From Caldifarciminota bacterium (GTDB taxonomy: Bacteria; Hydrothermota; Tepidihabitantia; SM23-42): 18,484 nt of DNA. The stretch lies in assembly GCA_023128195.1 (NCBI GenBank), contig JAGMEL010000185.1, positions 1 to 18,484 of the forward strand. The letters are read 5' to 3'. The translations under genes were made by a program, and so were the position numbers. The notes beneath the pieces were generated by a model. It did not search any database and was not told the origin of the DNA. It saw only the letters and a program-made list of their open reading frames with translations. Below are positions 5,938 through 13,161 of the stretch, in pieces (the stretch's first letter is position 1; each line of letters begins with the position of its first letter).

Positions 5938-7038
5938 TTATCTCAGTACTATCAACTGTTTTATCGCAACACCCTTTTTTGATTCAAGTCGGTAAAAATA
6001 GACGCCATTAGGTACAAGATTACCTTTTGCATCATCAGCTTTCCAGGTTACCCGATGGGTTCCTTTGGTGTAGTGACCTCTGGCAATAACTTTGACTGGC
6101 TCCCCAATCAGATTATAGACAGTAATGGTTAAATTAAGAGGCTGGTTAATAGTAAATTTGATCTCAGTGTAATTGTCAACGGGATTGGGTTGATTGTCAT
6201 TCAAGACGATTATATCGCTTTTTCCGGTTTTATTTATACTGGATAGAATTTTCACGACGTTTTGTAATCGATTAAATAAAAGTATGTTATTATTTGCAGG
6301 GTTGATTAGAACCTTTGAGCCGAGTGATAAGTGATCAATTTCTGCCTTGCTTTTATAAGCACCATCAGGCTTTAAGACAAGTATAGAATCAGAAAAAAGA
6401 ACATACAGATTACCACTTTTATCAGTAGATAAATCGAGTATTTTATTTGAAGCGCTGTATATCATTCTCTTTTTATAAGCTTCAGTATTATTGATGGTTC
6501 CATCAATCCATGCATAGATTCGATTATTTGTGAGTGTATACAAAGGTGTCTGTCTATCGTCGTAGTTACCTGAAGGAATTGTGCTAAATCTTTCGGCATC
6601 AGTATTGATTGAGCCTAATACTTTATTGTCGCGTACAAATGTCAATCTACCTGATTCCTGAATAATTATAAACGGTTTATTATCAGCCGTGGCAATATCT
6701 ATTTGACCCGGAGCATTGAACAAAAGGTCGGTTGATTGAAACAGTTCTTCCTTACCCAGGTTTAGTATAACAAGTCGGTTGCTATTGTCGACGATATATA
6801 GTTCATCATCAAATACTGTTAGTATTTTACCATCATCAATATTCTGAATAAGAAATGGATTCTTACCCGTTGTTTCGTATTTCAATATTGATGATGTGGA
6901 GAGGAGCCAGAGCTCTCCAGAATTATTTATTGCCAGGTCATTGACCTGAATACCCTGGGGCAATTTTATCTCGTCACATTGCTTCCATTCTCCGAGGGTG
7001 AAGCTGATAAGAAAAAAGAACACAAGTATCTTTTTCAT
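5938..7038 (-). CDS. Secreted beta-propeller-like protein with Por/FlgD-type C-terminal sorting domain
   Basis: A 366-residue protein. Start ATG 7038 is preceded by AAGGAGG. Residues 1-16 are a signal peptide (MKKILVFFFLISFTLG). Residues 20-270 carry repeated strands of the form LWLLSTSSILKY, LYIVDNSNRLVILN, LYVLFSDSILVL and LLFNRLQNVVKIL, the spacing of NHL/two-component-regulator-type propeller blades. From about residue 280 comes the sorting domain: NDNQPNPVDNYTEIKFTI, LTITVYNLIGEPVKVI, HRVTWKADDAKGNLVPNGVYFYRLES and KQLIVLR. The DDAKGNLVPNGVYFYRL strand is FlgD Ig-like. It is likely exported across the outer membrane. Function unknown; no catalytic motif seen. The gene stop abuts the TtcA-like start. 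Confidence 0.83.
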   Translation of the reverse strand: MKKILVFFFLISFTLGEWKQCDEIKLPQGIQVNDLAINNSGELWLLSTSSILKYETTGKNPFLIQNIDDGKILTVFDDELYIVDNSNRLVILNLGKEELFQSTDLLFNAPGQIDIATADNKPFIIIQESGRLTFVRDNKVLGSINTDAERFSTIPSGNYDDRQTPLYTLTNNRIYAWIDGTINNTEAYKKRMIYSASNKILDLSTDKSGNLYVLFSDSILVLKPDGAYKSKAEIDHLSLGSKVLINPANNNILLFNRLQNVVKILSSINKTGKSDIIVLNDNQPNPVDNYTEIKFTINQPLNLTITVYNLIGEPVKVIARGHYTKGTHRVTWKADDAKGNLVPNGVYFYRLESKKGVAIKQLIVLR

Positions 7039-7079
7039 AGACCTCCTTGTTTATATGACTTGTTTGTTTCATACATAAA

Positions 7080-7107
7080 ATTATATACAAATCTTTAAAA
7101 ATGTCAA
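7080..7107 (-). promoter_or_regulatory. Promoter of the propeller-like gene
   Basis: -35 TTGACA (7102-7107) and -10 TATAAT (7080-7085), both consensus, spacer 16, on the minus strand. A leader of about 35 bases with AAGGAGG follows, so this gene is leadered. Confidence 0.85.
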
Positions 7108-7121
7108 GACCTAAATTGAAG

Positions 7122-7177
7122 ATTGGTTAATTAAAGATTAGTTAATTAACTAATTCGCCAATCACTAATTAACCAAT
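7122..7177. repeat. Nested AT-rich palindromes
   Basis: An exact 12-bp inverted repeat ATTGGTTAATTA (7122-7133) / TAATTAACCAAT (7166-7177) brackets an exact 18-bp palindrome centred on TTAATTAA (7137-7154). Its place between two divergent promoters suits a binding site or cruciform; this is inference. Confidence 0.7.
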
Positions 7178-7289
7178 TCATGCTCATGCCTTTTCGAGCC
7201 TTCTGATTTAAAAAGGGCTAACAGAAGGCAGAAGAGGGCGGAAAGAGGGCGATCAAGGGCTTTATTAATTTCTTCACTATTTTCTTTAA

Positions 7290-7341
7290 TTGCCTTTTAT
7301 AGCCTTGTTGAGCCATCTTTGAGCCTTTTTAAGCCATCTAA
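7290..7341. repeat. Five-unit AGCC tandem repeat upstream of hslV
   Basis: Units of 10-11 bases beginning TGCC or AGCC (near 7290, then 7301, 7311, 7322, 7332) repeat at about one helical turn and stop 11 bases before the -35 of hslV. Confidence 0.55.
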
Positions 7342-7352
7342 TTTATTAACAT

Positions 7353-7380
7353 TTGACAAATTGTAAGTTTTCAGTATAAT
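7353..7380 (+). promoter_or_regulatory. hslV promoter
   Basis: Consensus -35 TTGACA (7353-7358) and -10 TATAAT (7375-7380), spacer 16. The ATG begins 7 bases after the -10, which leaves no room for a leader or ribosome site. Confidence 0.85.
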
Positions 7381-7387
7381 AAGTCTT

Positions 7388-7912
7388 ATGAGAAGTACAA
7401 CTATTATTGGTTTGAAACATAATGGCAAGGTTGCAATTGGATGTGATGGTCAGGTGACAACAGGTGAGATCGTGATGAAACATACTGCTCGAAAGATCCG
7501 TAAAATGTATAGTGACAAAATTCTGACTGGTTTTGCTGGTTCAACTGCCGATGCCCTTACACTTTTTGAGCGATTTGAATCGAAACTCGAGGAGTTTAGG
7601 GGAAATCTGCCCAGGAGTATTGTTGAACTGGCAAAGGACTGGCGTCAGGATAAGGTTTTGCGCCGACTTGAAGCATTGCTCGCAATATTGGATAAAGACC
7701 ATGCCTATGTAGTTTCTGGTTCTGGAGACATTATTGAGCCGGACGATGGGATAGTAGCGATAGGCTCGGGCGGTCCCCATGCCCTTGCTGCCTGCCGTGC
7801 ATTGATTAAATACTCAGATCTGTCCGCTAAGAAGATTGTTGAAGAATCGATTAATATCGCTGCAGGTATTTGTATTTATACAAATACCGAGATTTTAATA
7901 GAGGAACTATAA
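7388..7912 (+). CDS. hslV: ATP-dependent protease peptidase subunit HslV (ClpQ)
   Basis: A 174-residue Ntn-hydrolase of the proteasome beta fold. HslV forms a double hexamer that degrades proteins unfolded by the HslU ATPase in the cytoplasm. MRS precedes the Thr-Thr pair, so the catalytic nucleophile should be Thr4 after a three-residue propeptide is removed. DGQVTTG, VMKHTARKIRKM, GFAGSTADALTLFERFE, ELAKDWRQDKVLRRLEALL, GSGGPHALAA and CIYTN all match the family. The residue before the active-site Asp is Cys (GCDGQ), where Gly is usual. There is no hslU on either side: the next gene is convergent. Promoter and start codon geometry imply a leaderless mRNA. Assignment is near certain. Confidence 0.96.
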   Translation: MRSTTIIGLKHNGKVAIGCDGQVTTGEIVMKHTARKIRKMYSDKILTGFAGSTADALTLFERFESKLEEFRGNLPRSIVELAKDWRQDKVLRRLEALLAILDKDHAYVVSGSGDIIEPDDGIVAIGSGGPHALAACRALIKYSDLSAKKIVEESINIAAGICIYTNTEILIEEL

Positions 7913-7938
7913 CCCCGCACTTATGTAAAAGTGCGGGG
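7913..7938. terminator. Bidirectional hairpin terminator between hslV and the sigma gene
   Basis: CCCCGCACTT (7913-7922) and AAGTGCGGGG (7929-7938) form a perfect 10-bp stem with a 6-base loop, starting right after the hslV stop and 6 bases beyond the convergent sigma-factor stop. No long T run follows. Confidence 0.85.
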
Positions 7939-7943
7939 TAAAT

Positions 7944-8777
7944 TTAACTTTTGAGCCGGGATAGAACTATCTTCAATTTTCTCAATGCATTTTCTTTTAT
8001 CTGACGTACGCGCTCGCGCGTTATATTCATTATTCGGCTGATTTCTTCAAGGCTATGCATTTCATAATCTCCCAGTCCAAAATTTCTTTTTAAGATTTCC
8101 TGTTCTCTCGCTTCAAGTTTTTTTAATGCCTTTAAAAGTTTTTCTTTTTGATTTTTTTTCTTAAAGATTACATCAGGGGGCGGGGACAAAAGATTGTTAG
8201 CACCTTCAATATCAAGACGAACCGATTCAATATAAGGATTCTCTGAGTTCTCGAATGTTTCATCAAGTGAATATGGCGGGACCAATTCGTTAAGTGCGAG
8301 GGATACAGCACTTTCGTCCACCTTCAGAATTTCAGCCAATTCCTTGATTGTTGGTTCCTTGCCCTTTTTTTGAATGAATTTCAATGTTTGCACATAGGTT
8401 CTTTTGGCCAGGTAACTTTTTGGAACTATGCCACGCCGCACACTAATTGCATTATAGATTGCCCTTTTTATCCACCAAACAGAATAGGTGTTAAATCTGT
8501 AACCCTTTCTTTCGTCAAATTTAGTGGTCGCATGAATAATGCCCTCGTTTCCCGCATTTATCAATTCGGAAAGAGTTAATCCCTGGTTACAAAATTTTTT
8601 GGCGATGTAAACCACAATTCTCAGATTTGAGCAAATTAATTTTTCTTTGGCATCTTCATCATTTTTTTTCCTTATTCTTTTAGCAAGTTTGAACTCTTCT
8701 TTTTTTGAGAGAAGCGGATACCGGCGTATCTCTTCAAAATACTGTTTTAATCCCCGGTCAGTAATTACTCGGAACAT
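7944..8777 (-). CDS. RNA polymerase sigma-70 family factor (RpoD/SigA-like, short)
   Basis: A 277-residue sigma factor that directs core RNA polymerase to promoters. It has region 1.2 (LKQYFEEIRRYPLLSKKEEFKLAKRI), region 2 (ICSNLRIVVYIAKKF, LSELINAGNEGIIHATTKFDERKGYRFNTYSVWWIKRAI), region 3 (PTIKELAEILKVDESAVSLAL, LDETF) and region 4 (LEAREQEILKRNFG..., helix-turn-helix SLEEISRIMNITRERVRQIKENALRKLK). The -10-reading segment differs from the common FSTYATWWIRQAI at several places (FNTYSVWWIKRAI). It lacks the long region 1.1 of large RpoD proteins, so either the principal sigma of a small-genome lineage or a group 2/3 factor is possible. It is the last gene of the minus block, 52 bases after htrA. 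A CATAAT lies 6 bases before the ATG with no Shine-Dalgarno. Confidence 0.92.
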   Translation of the reverse strand: MFRVITDRGLKQYFEEIRRYPLLSKKEEFKLAKRIRKKNDEDAKEKLICSNLRIVVYIAKKFCNQGLTLSELINAGNEGIIHATTKFDERKGYRFNTYSVWWIKRAIYNAISVRRGIVPKSYLAKRTYVQTLKFIQKKGKEPTIKELAEILKVDESAVSLALNELVPPYSLDETFENSENPYIESVRLDIEGANNLLSPPPDVIFKKKNQKEKLLKALKKLEAREQEILKRNFGLGDYEMHSLEEISRIMNITRERVRQIKENALRKLKIVLSRLKS

Positions 8778-8783
8778 AAAAAT

Positions 8784-8789
8784 ATTATG
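8784..8789 (-). promoter_or_regulatory. Possible -10 element of the sigma gene
   Basis: CATAAT (5/6 of TATAAT) lies exactly 6 bases before the sigma start codon, as at other leaderless genes here, but no -35 TTGACA is at the 16-base distance. Read-through from htrA is the alternative. Confidence 0.3.
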
Positions 8790-8829
8790 ATTTTAAAAAA
8801 AAGACTGAGAGGAAAAACAACGTTATGGT

Positions 8830-10323
8830 TTATGGTGTTACTGCAACGTATAATTTTCTTCCACCTCTTTGAATATGGAATATAATCGGTTTGCCTTTTT
8901 TCAATTTTGATACGGCTGTACGGTAATTATTGATATTCTTAATCTCATTTTTCCCGATAGTCAGGATGACATCGCCTACTTTGATACTCGCTTCTTCGGC
9001 AGGCGAATTTGCTATAATGTCTATTACGACCACACCGTTTTTTGTCTCAAGGTTAAATCGCTGCGCCTGAGAGTCGGTTATATCTATTACTTTCAGACCT
9101 AATTCAGATTTTTCTTTTTCTTCACCGACAACACTGCTCAGTTCTTCGGGAAATTCACCTATCTTCACACTGATCATCTTTTCTCTACTATCACGGAATA
9201 TCTTCATTTTAATTGTTTTACCAATCTGAGTGGATGCCACTTGAATTCTGAACGATTGCAGATCCTCCACTCCTTTGCCGTTAAATTCTAAAACTACATC
9301 GCCGCTTTTTATACCAGCCTTACTCGCCGGCGTATTTTCCACGACATCACTTATTAATACACCTTTAAGTGAGGGGAGACCGAGCGCATTTTTTAAATCC
9401 TCAGTGATTTCCTGTAGGTATACGCCAAGGTATCCTCTTGTAACCTTTCCAGTATTTTTCAGTTCCTCAATAATATTTTTGGCAAGATTTGCCGGAATTG
9501 CAAATCCTATTCCAACATTGCCACCACTCGGTGAGGTAATTGCGGTATTTATTCCGATGACTTCTCCGTGGATATTTACCAAAGGGCCACCTGAATTGCC
9601 CGGATTTATTGCCGCATCAGTTTGCAAAAAGCTCTGGAAATCTGGTCCTTCGGGAAGGGGTATATTGGCTCTGCCTTTTGCCGATATAACGCCTACAGTT
9701 ACTGTTCCTTCAAGATGAAATGGATTTCCAACGGCAATTGCCCAATCACCGACCTTCACCTTATCCGAGTCACCAAATTTTAAATAAGGGAATTTCTCAT
9801 CACCCTCTATTTTTAATAATGCTATATCAGTTCTTTTATCAATACCAATGATTTTTACTTTATCACCCTTAATTTCTTTTTTATTTATTAGCTTTACAAC
9901 GATATCAGATGCATCTCTGATTACATGATAATTAGTGATAAGATAACCATCCTCAGACATAATAAATCCAGAACCCAGGGTTTGCGCCTTGCCTTCGAAT
10001 TTTGGCATACCTCTGAAAAAATCTTTGAAAAAATCCTCAAAAGGACCTTCAAAGTGCCATTCAAAACCCGGTGCATTTCTAGTCACTTTTTTTTCTGCTG
10101 AAATATTTACTACAGCTGGTGAGACAATTTCTGCTATTTTAGTAAAAGGACTTTCACCTGTTTCATTGATAAGTGGAATTGATACCTGTTGTTCGGTTTG
10201 GGCTTCGCTTCTGTTTACCAGCGTTGGAAGGCTGGTTGTGATAATTATTCCAAAGAGAAATGCAAATACTGCAGCTGAACCTGCAATTATACCGGCAGTT
10301 CGAAGAGAAATTTTATTCGCCAT
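8830..10323 (-). CDS. HtrA/DegP-type periplasmic serine protease
   Basis: A 497-residue protein from ATG 10323, set by AAGGAGG 5 bases upstream; the longer frame to 10386 has no ribosome site. Residues about 8-32 form a membrane anchor or signal (AGIIAGSAAVFAFLFGIIITTSL). The trypsin-like domain has catalytic His133 (TNYHV), Asp166 (TDIALL) and Ser244 (GNSGGP). Two PDZ domains follow: the first around GYLGVYLQEIT...GVLISDVVENTPASKAGIKSGDVV, the second ending with SPAEEASIKVGDVILTIG. HtrA proteins degrade or chaperone misfolded proteins outside the cytoplasm. Before the protease domain is a Phe/Gly/Pro-rich loop region (FEWHFEGPFEDFFKDFFRG), as in DegP/DegQ. It is 96 bases after hsp20, so the two may share stress control. 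Whether DegP or DegQ cannot be told. Confidence 0.95.
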   Translation of the reverse strand: MANKISLRTAGIIAGSAAVFAFLFGIIITTSLPTLVNRSEAQTEQQVSIPLINETGESPFTKIAEIVSPAVVNISAEKKVTRNAPGFEWHFEGPFEDFFKDFFRGMPKFEGKAQTLGSGFIMSEDGYLITNYHVIRDASDIVVKLINKKEIKGDKVKIIGIDKRTDIALLKIEGDEKFPYLKFGDSDKVKVGDWAIAVGNPFHLEGTVTVGVISAKGRANIPLPEGPDFQSFLQTDAAINPGNSGGPLVNIHGEVIGINTAITSPSGGNVGIGFAIPANLAKNIIEELKNTGKVTRGYLGVYLQEITEDLKNALGLPSLKGVLISDVVENTPASKAGIKSGDVVLEFNGKGVEDLQSFRIQVASTQIGKTIKMKIFRDSREKMISVKIGEFPEELSSVVGEEKEKSELGLKVIDITDSQAQRFNLETKNGVVVIDIIANSPAEEASIKVGDVILTIGKNEIKNINNYRTAVSKLKKGKPIIFHIQRGGRKLYVAVTP

Positions 10324-10328
10324 AACAA

Positions 10329-10335
10329 CCTCCTT
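10329..10335 (-). promoter_or_regulatory. Ribosome binding site fixing the htrA start
   Basis: AAGGAGG 5 bases before ATG 10323 (minus strand); it moves the start 63 bases inward from the longest frame. Confidence 0.85.
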
Positions 10336-10419
10336 TTGCGATTTGCTCAAATATCCTATGACCGCGGCAAATTTACGACGGTCCACCTAGGGAGAAAAAA
10401 TGACTACTAAATAGTTCTT

Positions 10420-10866
10420 TTAACTAAGTTCGACTGTGATTTCCTTTGGTTTCGTTGATTCAGGTTTGGGAAGAGTAATTGTGAGTATGCCGTTTTTGTA
10501 TTTAGCCTGTACTTTATCAGCATTAACTTCTGAGGGCAATGTGATTTTCCGCATAAACTTACCATAAGAACGTTCAATACGATGGAATGTTTTATTCTTT
10601 ATTTCACTCTCTTGTTTACGTCCACCAGTTATCGAAAGCAGATTTCCCCGTACTGATATTTTAATGTCCTCTTTTTTGATACCAGGAAGTTCAGCCTTCA
10701 CAATAAAATACTCATTATCCTCTTCAATATCGATTACCGGCGCCCAAAAACCTTCGGTGCCTTCCAGTTGTTTAATAAAGAAAGTGTTGAAGAAACGATC
10801 CATCTCATCTCTCAGATTTACCAATTCTCTAAAGGGATCCCATCGGGACATTTTTTTGCTCGGCAT
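10420..10866 (-). CDS. Small heat shock protein, Hsp20/alpha-crystallin family
   Basis: A 148-residue ATP-independent holdase chaperone. The N-terminal helix region (WDPFRELVNLRDEMDRFFNTFF) is typical. The alpha-crystallin domain spans about residues 42-140 (APVIDIEEDNEYFIVKAELPGIKKEDIKISVRGNLLSITGGRK, FMRKITLPSEVNADKVQAKYKNGILTITLPK). The C-terminal I-T-V of KEITVEL fits the IxI/V tail that docks between dimers. AAGG lies 9 bases before ATG 10866. The gene follows the coiled-coil gene by 5 bases and is cotranscribed with it; htrA is downstream. In-frame ATG 10851 is a weaker alternative start. Confidence 0.94.
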   Translation of the reverse strand: MPSKKMSRWDPFRELVNLRDEMDRFFNTFFIKQLEGTEGFWAPVIDIEEDNEYFIVKAELPGIKKEDIKISVRGNLLSITGGRKQESEIKNKTFHRIERSYGKFMRKITLPSEVNADKVQAKYKNGILTITLPKPESTKPKEITVELS

Positions 10867-10871
10867 ATTGA

Positions 10872-11201
10872 TTACCTTTTCTTCTTTATAGTTCCTTTTT
10901 TGCTCTTTTTTCCTATTTTTTTATACTCGATTTCCTTTTTTCTCAATGTTGTTTGCACACCCCTAATTTTTTTAACAATAGTTGTTATTTTACGATTTTT
11001 GTTCCAAGCCTGGTCTTTTTTTATGAAAACTTGCTCAAAAACTTCAGTGCCAAGATGGGTGTAATTTTCTTTCAACTTACGTTTCAGTTCGAAGATTTCA
11101 AATTTCAAACTACCTTTGAGTGTTAGATCCCCAGCCTCTTTACCAACAACCTTGGATGCTTCTTCCAACCATTTTGTTAAATCGTCCCAAAAGTTTGTCA
11201 T
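10872..11201 (-). CDS. Small basic coiled-coil protein, unknown function
   Basis: A 109-residue protein with AAGGAGG before ATG 11201. I do not recognise a named family. It is predicted helical: an amphipathic start (FWDDLTKWLEEASKVVGKEAGDLTLKG), then a Lys/Glu-rich segment (LKFEIFELKRKLKENYTHLGTEVFEQVF) with heptad-like hydrophobics, and a very basic tail (KKSKKGTIKKKR). No Cys pair, signal peptide or membrane span. It lies 64 bases after frr and 5 bases before hsp20, so it is probably made with the chaperone. The Lys-rich tail could bind nucleic acid; that is only suggestive. The clean ribosome site and codon pattern make it a real gene. Confidence 0.75.
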   Translation of the reverse strand: MTNFWDDLTKWLEEASKVVGKEAGDLTLKGSLKFEIFELKRKLKENYTHLGTEVFEQVFIKKDQAWNKNRKITTIVKKIRGVQTTLRKKEIEYKKIGKKSKKGTIKKKR

Positions 11202-11265
11202 AATTCCTCCTTAAATATTAGACAAATGCTCAGTGGAATAGTTTATTATTGGATTCAGGATATAA

Positions 11266-11823
11266 TTATGTTTCCCTGATTTCTTTCTCTTTATTTTTGA
11301 GTATTTCATCTACCTTTTCAATGAACTCATCAGTGATTTTTTGTATTACCTCCTGTGCTTTAAATGATTCGTCTTCAGGCATTTTTTTATCCTTTTCTTC
11401 TTTCTTTATTTCACTATTTGCTTCTCTGCGTATATTCCTGATTGCTATTTTAGTATCTTCACCTATTTTATGGGTTAATTTGACAATCTCTTCACGCCGT
11501 TCCGTTGTAAGTGGTGGGATTGGTAAACGAATTATGTTTCCATCATTATTTGGCGTCAGACCGATTGCCGATTTGTATATTGCTTTTTCAATTGCCTCTA
11601 AAGCTGTTTTATCCCAGGGTTGAATGATTATTAAACGCGGCTCCGGGATACTTATGCTCGCAACCTGATTGAGCGGTAATGTGCTACCATAGTATTCCAC
11701 CTTTACTCCATCTAAAAGGGCCGGCGATGCCCGGCTGGTTCTGAGCTTGGATAATTCCTGAGCTAAAAGAGATGCTGATTTCTCCATTTTTGTTCTTGCA
11801 TTCTCTTTAATGTTTTTATTCAT
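11266..11823 (-). CDS. frr: Ribosome recycling factor
   Basis: A 185-residue RRF that with EF-G splits post-termination ribosomes. Family signatures: KMEKSASLLAQELSKLRTSRASPALLDGVKVEYYGSTLPLNQVASIS, PEPRLIIIQPWDKTALEAIEKAI, IGLTPNNDGNIIRLPIPPLTTERREEIVKLTHKIGEDTKIAIRNIRREA, and the helical C-terminus. Length equals the usual 185. The ATG lies one base after the pyrH stop, with AGAGGG inside the pyrH end as ribosome site, so translation is coupled. It closes the rplM-to-frr block that bacteria commonly keep together. Confidence 0.97.
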   Translation of the reverse strand: MNKNIKENARTKMEKSASLLAQELSKLRTSRASPALLDGVKVEYYGSTLPLNQVASISIPEPRLIIIQPWDKTALEAIEKAIYKSAIGLTPNNDGNIIRLPIPPLTTERREEIVKLTHKIGEDTKIAIRNIRREANSEIKKEEKDKKMPEDESFKAQEVIQKITDEFIEKVDEILKNKEKEIRET

Positions 11824-11824
11824 T

Positions 11825-12577
11825 TTACCCTCTGTTTGTTATTAGTGTTCCGATATCTTCTCCTTTAATTATTTTACTTAAAGGATACTTCATAAGATTA
11901 TAAACGCAGATCGGGATATTTGATTCTTTGCAGATATTAAATGCAGCTAAATCCATGACCCCAAGATTTTTTGCTATTGCCTGATCGAATTTCAGTCTTT
12001 TATAAAATTTTGCCTTGCGGTTTTTTTCCGGGTCGGTTGAATATACCCCTTTAACCTTTGTTGCTTTTATTAAAACATCTGCGCCGAATTCTACTGCTCT
12101 AAGAGCCGCAGCGGTGTCGGTTGTGAAAAGAGGATTTCCTGTGCCGCCAACAAAGATAAGGATGCCGCCTGATTCATAAACCTTTAAGTCCTCAAATTTA
12201 TTACAGCGTTTGACGACACCGCTGACCTCAATACCGCTACTCAATTTTGCCGGAATATTATTTTTGCGCAGTTGTGAATGAATTATAATGCCATTGATTA
12301 TTGTTGCCATCATGCCGCATATATCAGCATCAACCTTGTCTAACCATCTTGCCTCGCGTCCCCTTACAAGGTTACCACCGCCTACGACAACTCCTATCTT
12401 TGTGCCTAAACGACTGATTGCAGTGATTTGTTTAATTATATAATCAATAGATTCCAGGTTGAATATTTCTTTACCGCCTCCTAAAATCTCGCCTGAAATT
12501 TTAAGAATGATCCTCTTATATTTTGGTGTCTTCTTTGAAACTGTGTTTTCTTTCTGTGTAATCTGTGTCCTTTTCAT
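11825..12577 (-). CDS. pyrH: UMP kinase with repeat-derived N-terminus
   Basis: A 250-residue amino-acid-kinase-fold enzyme that phosphorylates UMP to UDP with ATP, first step to UTP/CTP. Motifs: KYKRIILKISGEILGG, IGVVVGGGNLVRGR, GMMATIINGI, SGGILIFVGGTGNPLFTTDTAAALRA, LIKATKVKGVYSTDPEK and the C-terminal GTLITN. ATG 12577 overlaps the tsf stop as ATGA. About 18 residues precede the KYKRIILK core, where E. coli has about 8. Twelve of these (RTQITQKENTVS) are encoded by DNA holding a clear ACACAGATTACACAGA dispersed repeat (12553-12568). No other ATG, GTG or TTG lies before the core, so the repeat is coding. Confidence 0.97.
   Translation of the reverse strand: MKRTQITQKENTVSKKTPKYKRIILKISGEILGGGKEIFNLESIDYIIKQITAISRLGTKIGVVVGGGNLVRGREARWLDKVDADICGMMATIINGIIIHSQLRKNNIPAKLSSGIEVSGVVKRCNKFEDLKVYESGGILIFVGGTGNPLFTTDTAAALRAVEFGADVLIKATKVKGVYSTDPEKNRKAKFYKRLKFDQAIAKNLGVMDLAAFNICKESNIPICVYNLMKYPLSKIIKGEDIGTLITNRG
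12553..12568 (-). repeat. ACACAGATTACA-type dispersed repeat inside the pyrH start
   Basis: Reading on the minus strand, ACACAGATTACACAGA differs at one base from 5088-5103 on the plus strand. It lies in frame in the first codons of pyrH. Confidence 0.8.
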
Positions 12578-13161
12578 TCACCGAGGCGAAAACGTACAAA
12601 ACGTCGAATTACGATATTTTCGCCAAATTTTGCAATCTGTTCTTTTACATACTCGCCTACTGTCTTTTCTGGTATTTTTACGAATGGCTGTTCTAAAAGG
12701 CAAACATCAGAATAAAATTTTTCTAATTTGCCATTTACTATTTTTTCAACAATCTCAGGAGGTTTTTTGACATCCTTAACCATACTCTGGTATATTTCTT
12801 TTTCTCTTTCAATCACATCAGATGGAAGTTCTTCCCGGCTTACTGCTATTGGTTCACTGGCTGCTATTTGAAGGGCAATGTCACGAATGAATCGCTTAAA
12901 TTCCTGTGTTCTCGCAACAAAATCTGTTTCACAATTAGCTTCAACCAATACCCCCAGTCGGTCACCAGGATGAATATAGGCATCAATAATGCCTTCCTTG
13001 GTGACTCTGCCGATTTTTTTCGCAGCCAAGGCTAATCCTTTTTTCCTTAAAATATCTACTGCGTTATCCAGATCGCCCTCAGCTTCAGTGATGGCGTTTT
13101 TACATTCAACAATACCAGCGCCGGTTCTTGCTCTTAACTCTCTAACTTTTTTCAGATCCAT
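12574..13161 (-). CDS. tsf: Elongation factor Ts
   Basis: A 195-residue GDP-exchange factor for EF-Tu, of the short (Thermus-length) form. ATG 13161 is chosen: it gives the canonical MDLKKVRELRARTGAGIVECK start and has AAGGAG 4 bases upstream. The longer frame to 13191 is not needed. TGAG, DILRKKGLALAAKK, EANCETDFVARTQEFKRFI and LLEQPFVK match the family. The start lies inside the last codons of rpsB (20-base overlap) and its stop overlaps the pyrH ATG. The usual rpsB-tsf pairing supports co-regulation. Confidence 0.97.
   Translation of the reverse strand: MDLKKVRELRARTGAGIVECKNAITEAEGDLDNAVDILRKKGLALAAKKIGRVTKEGIIDAYIHPGDRLGVLVEANCETDFVARTQEFKRFIRDIALQIAASEPIAVSREELPSDVIEREKEIYQSMVKDVKKPPEIVEKIVNGKLEKFYSDVCLLEQPFVKIPEKTVGEYVKEQIAKFGENIVIRRFVRFRLGE

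Larger units (their letters stand above)
7108..7352. other. Repeat-rich divergent intergenic region
   Basis: No gene is seen between the divergent promoters. It contains AT-rich palindromes (7122-7177), an 8-bp inverted repeat GCCTTCTG/CAGAAGGC (7198-7205, 7222-7229), GAGGGCG repeats (about 7233-7252) and a five-unit AGCC tandem repeat (7290-7341) just before the hslV promoter. Confidence 0.65.

Noticed and set aside
7178..7290. tRNA or riboswitch in the hslV upstream region
   Set aside because: The inverted repeats do not form a cloverleaf, and the predicted hslV transcript starts at the ATG, leaving no leader.
9275..9718. Plus-strand frame of 147 codons opposite htrA
   Set aside because: It is antisense to conserved protease coding sequence; no ribosome site or family features.
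10324..10386. Longer htrA start at 10386
   Set aside because: AAGGAGG before ATG 10323 and the position of the signal/anchor segment favour the inner start.
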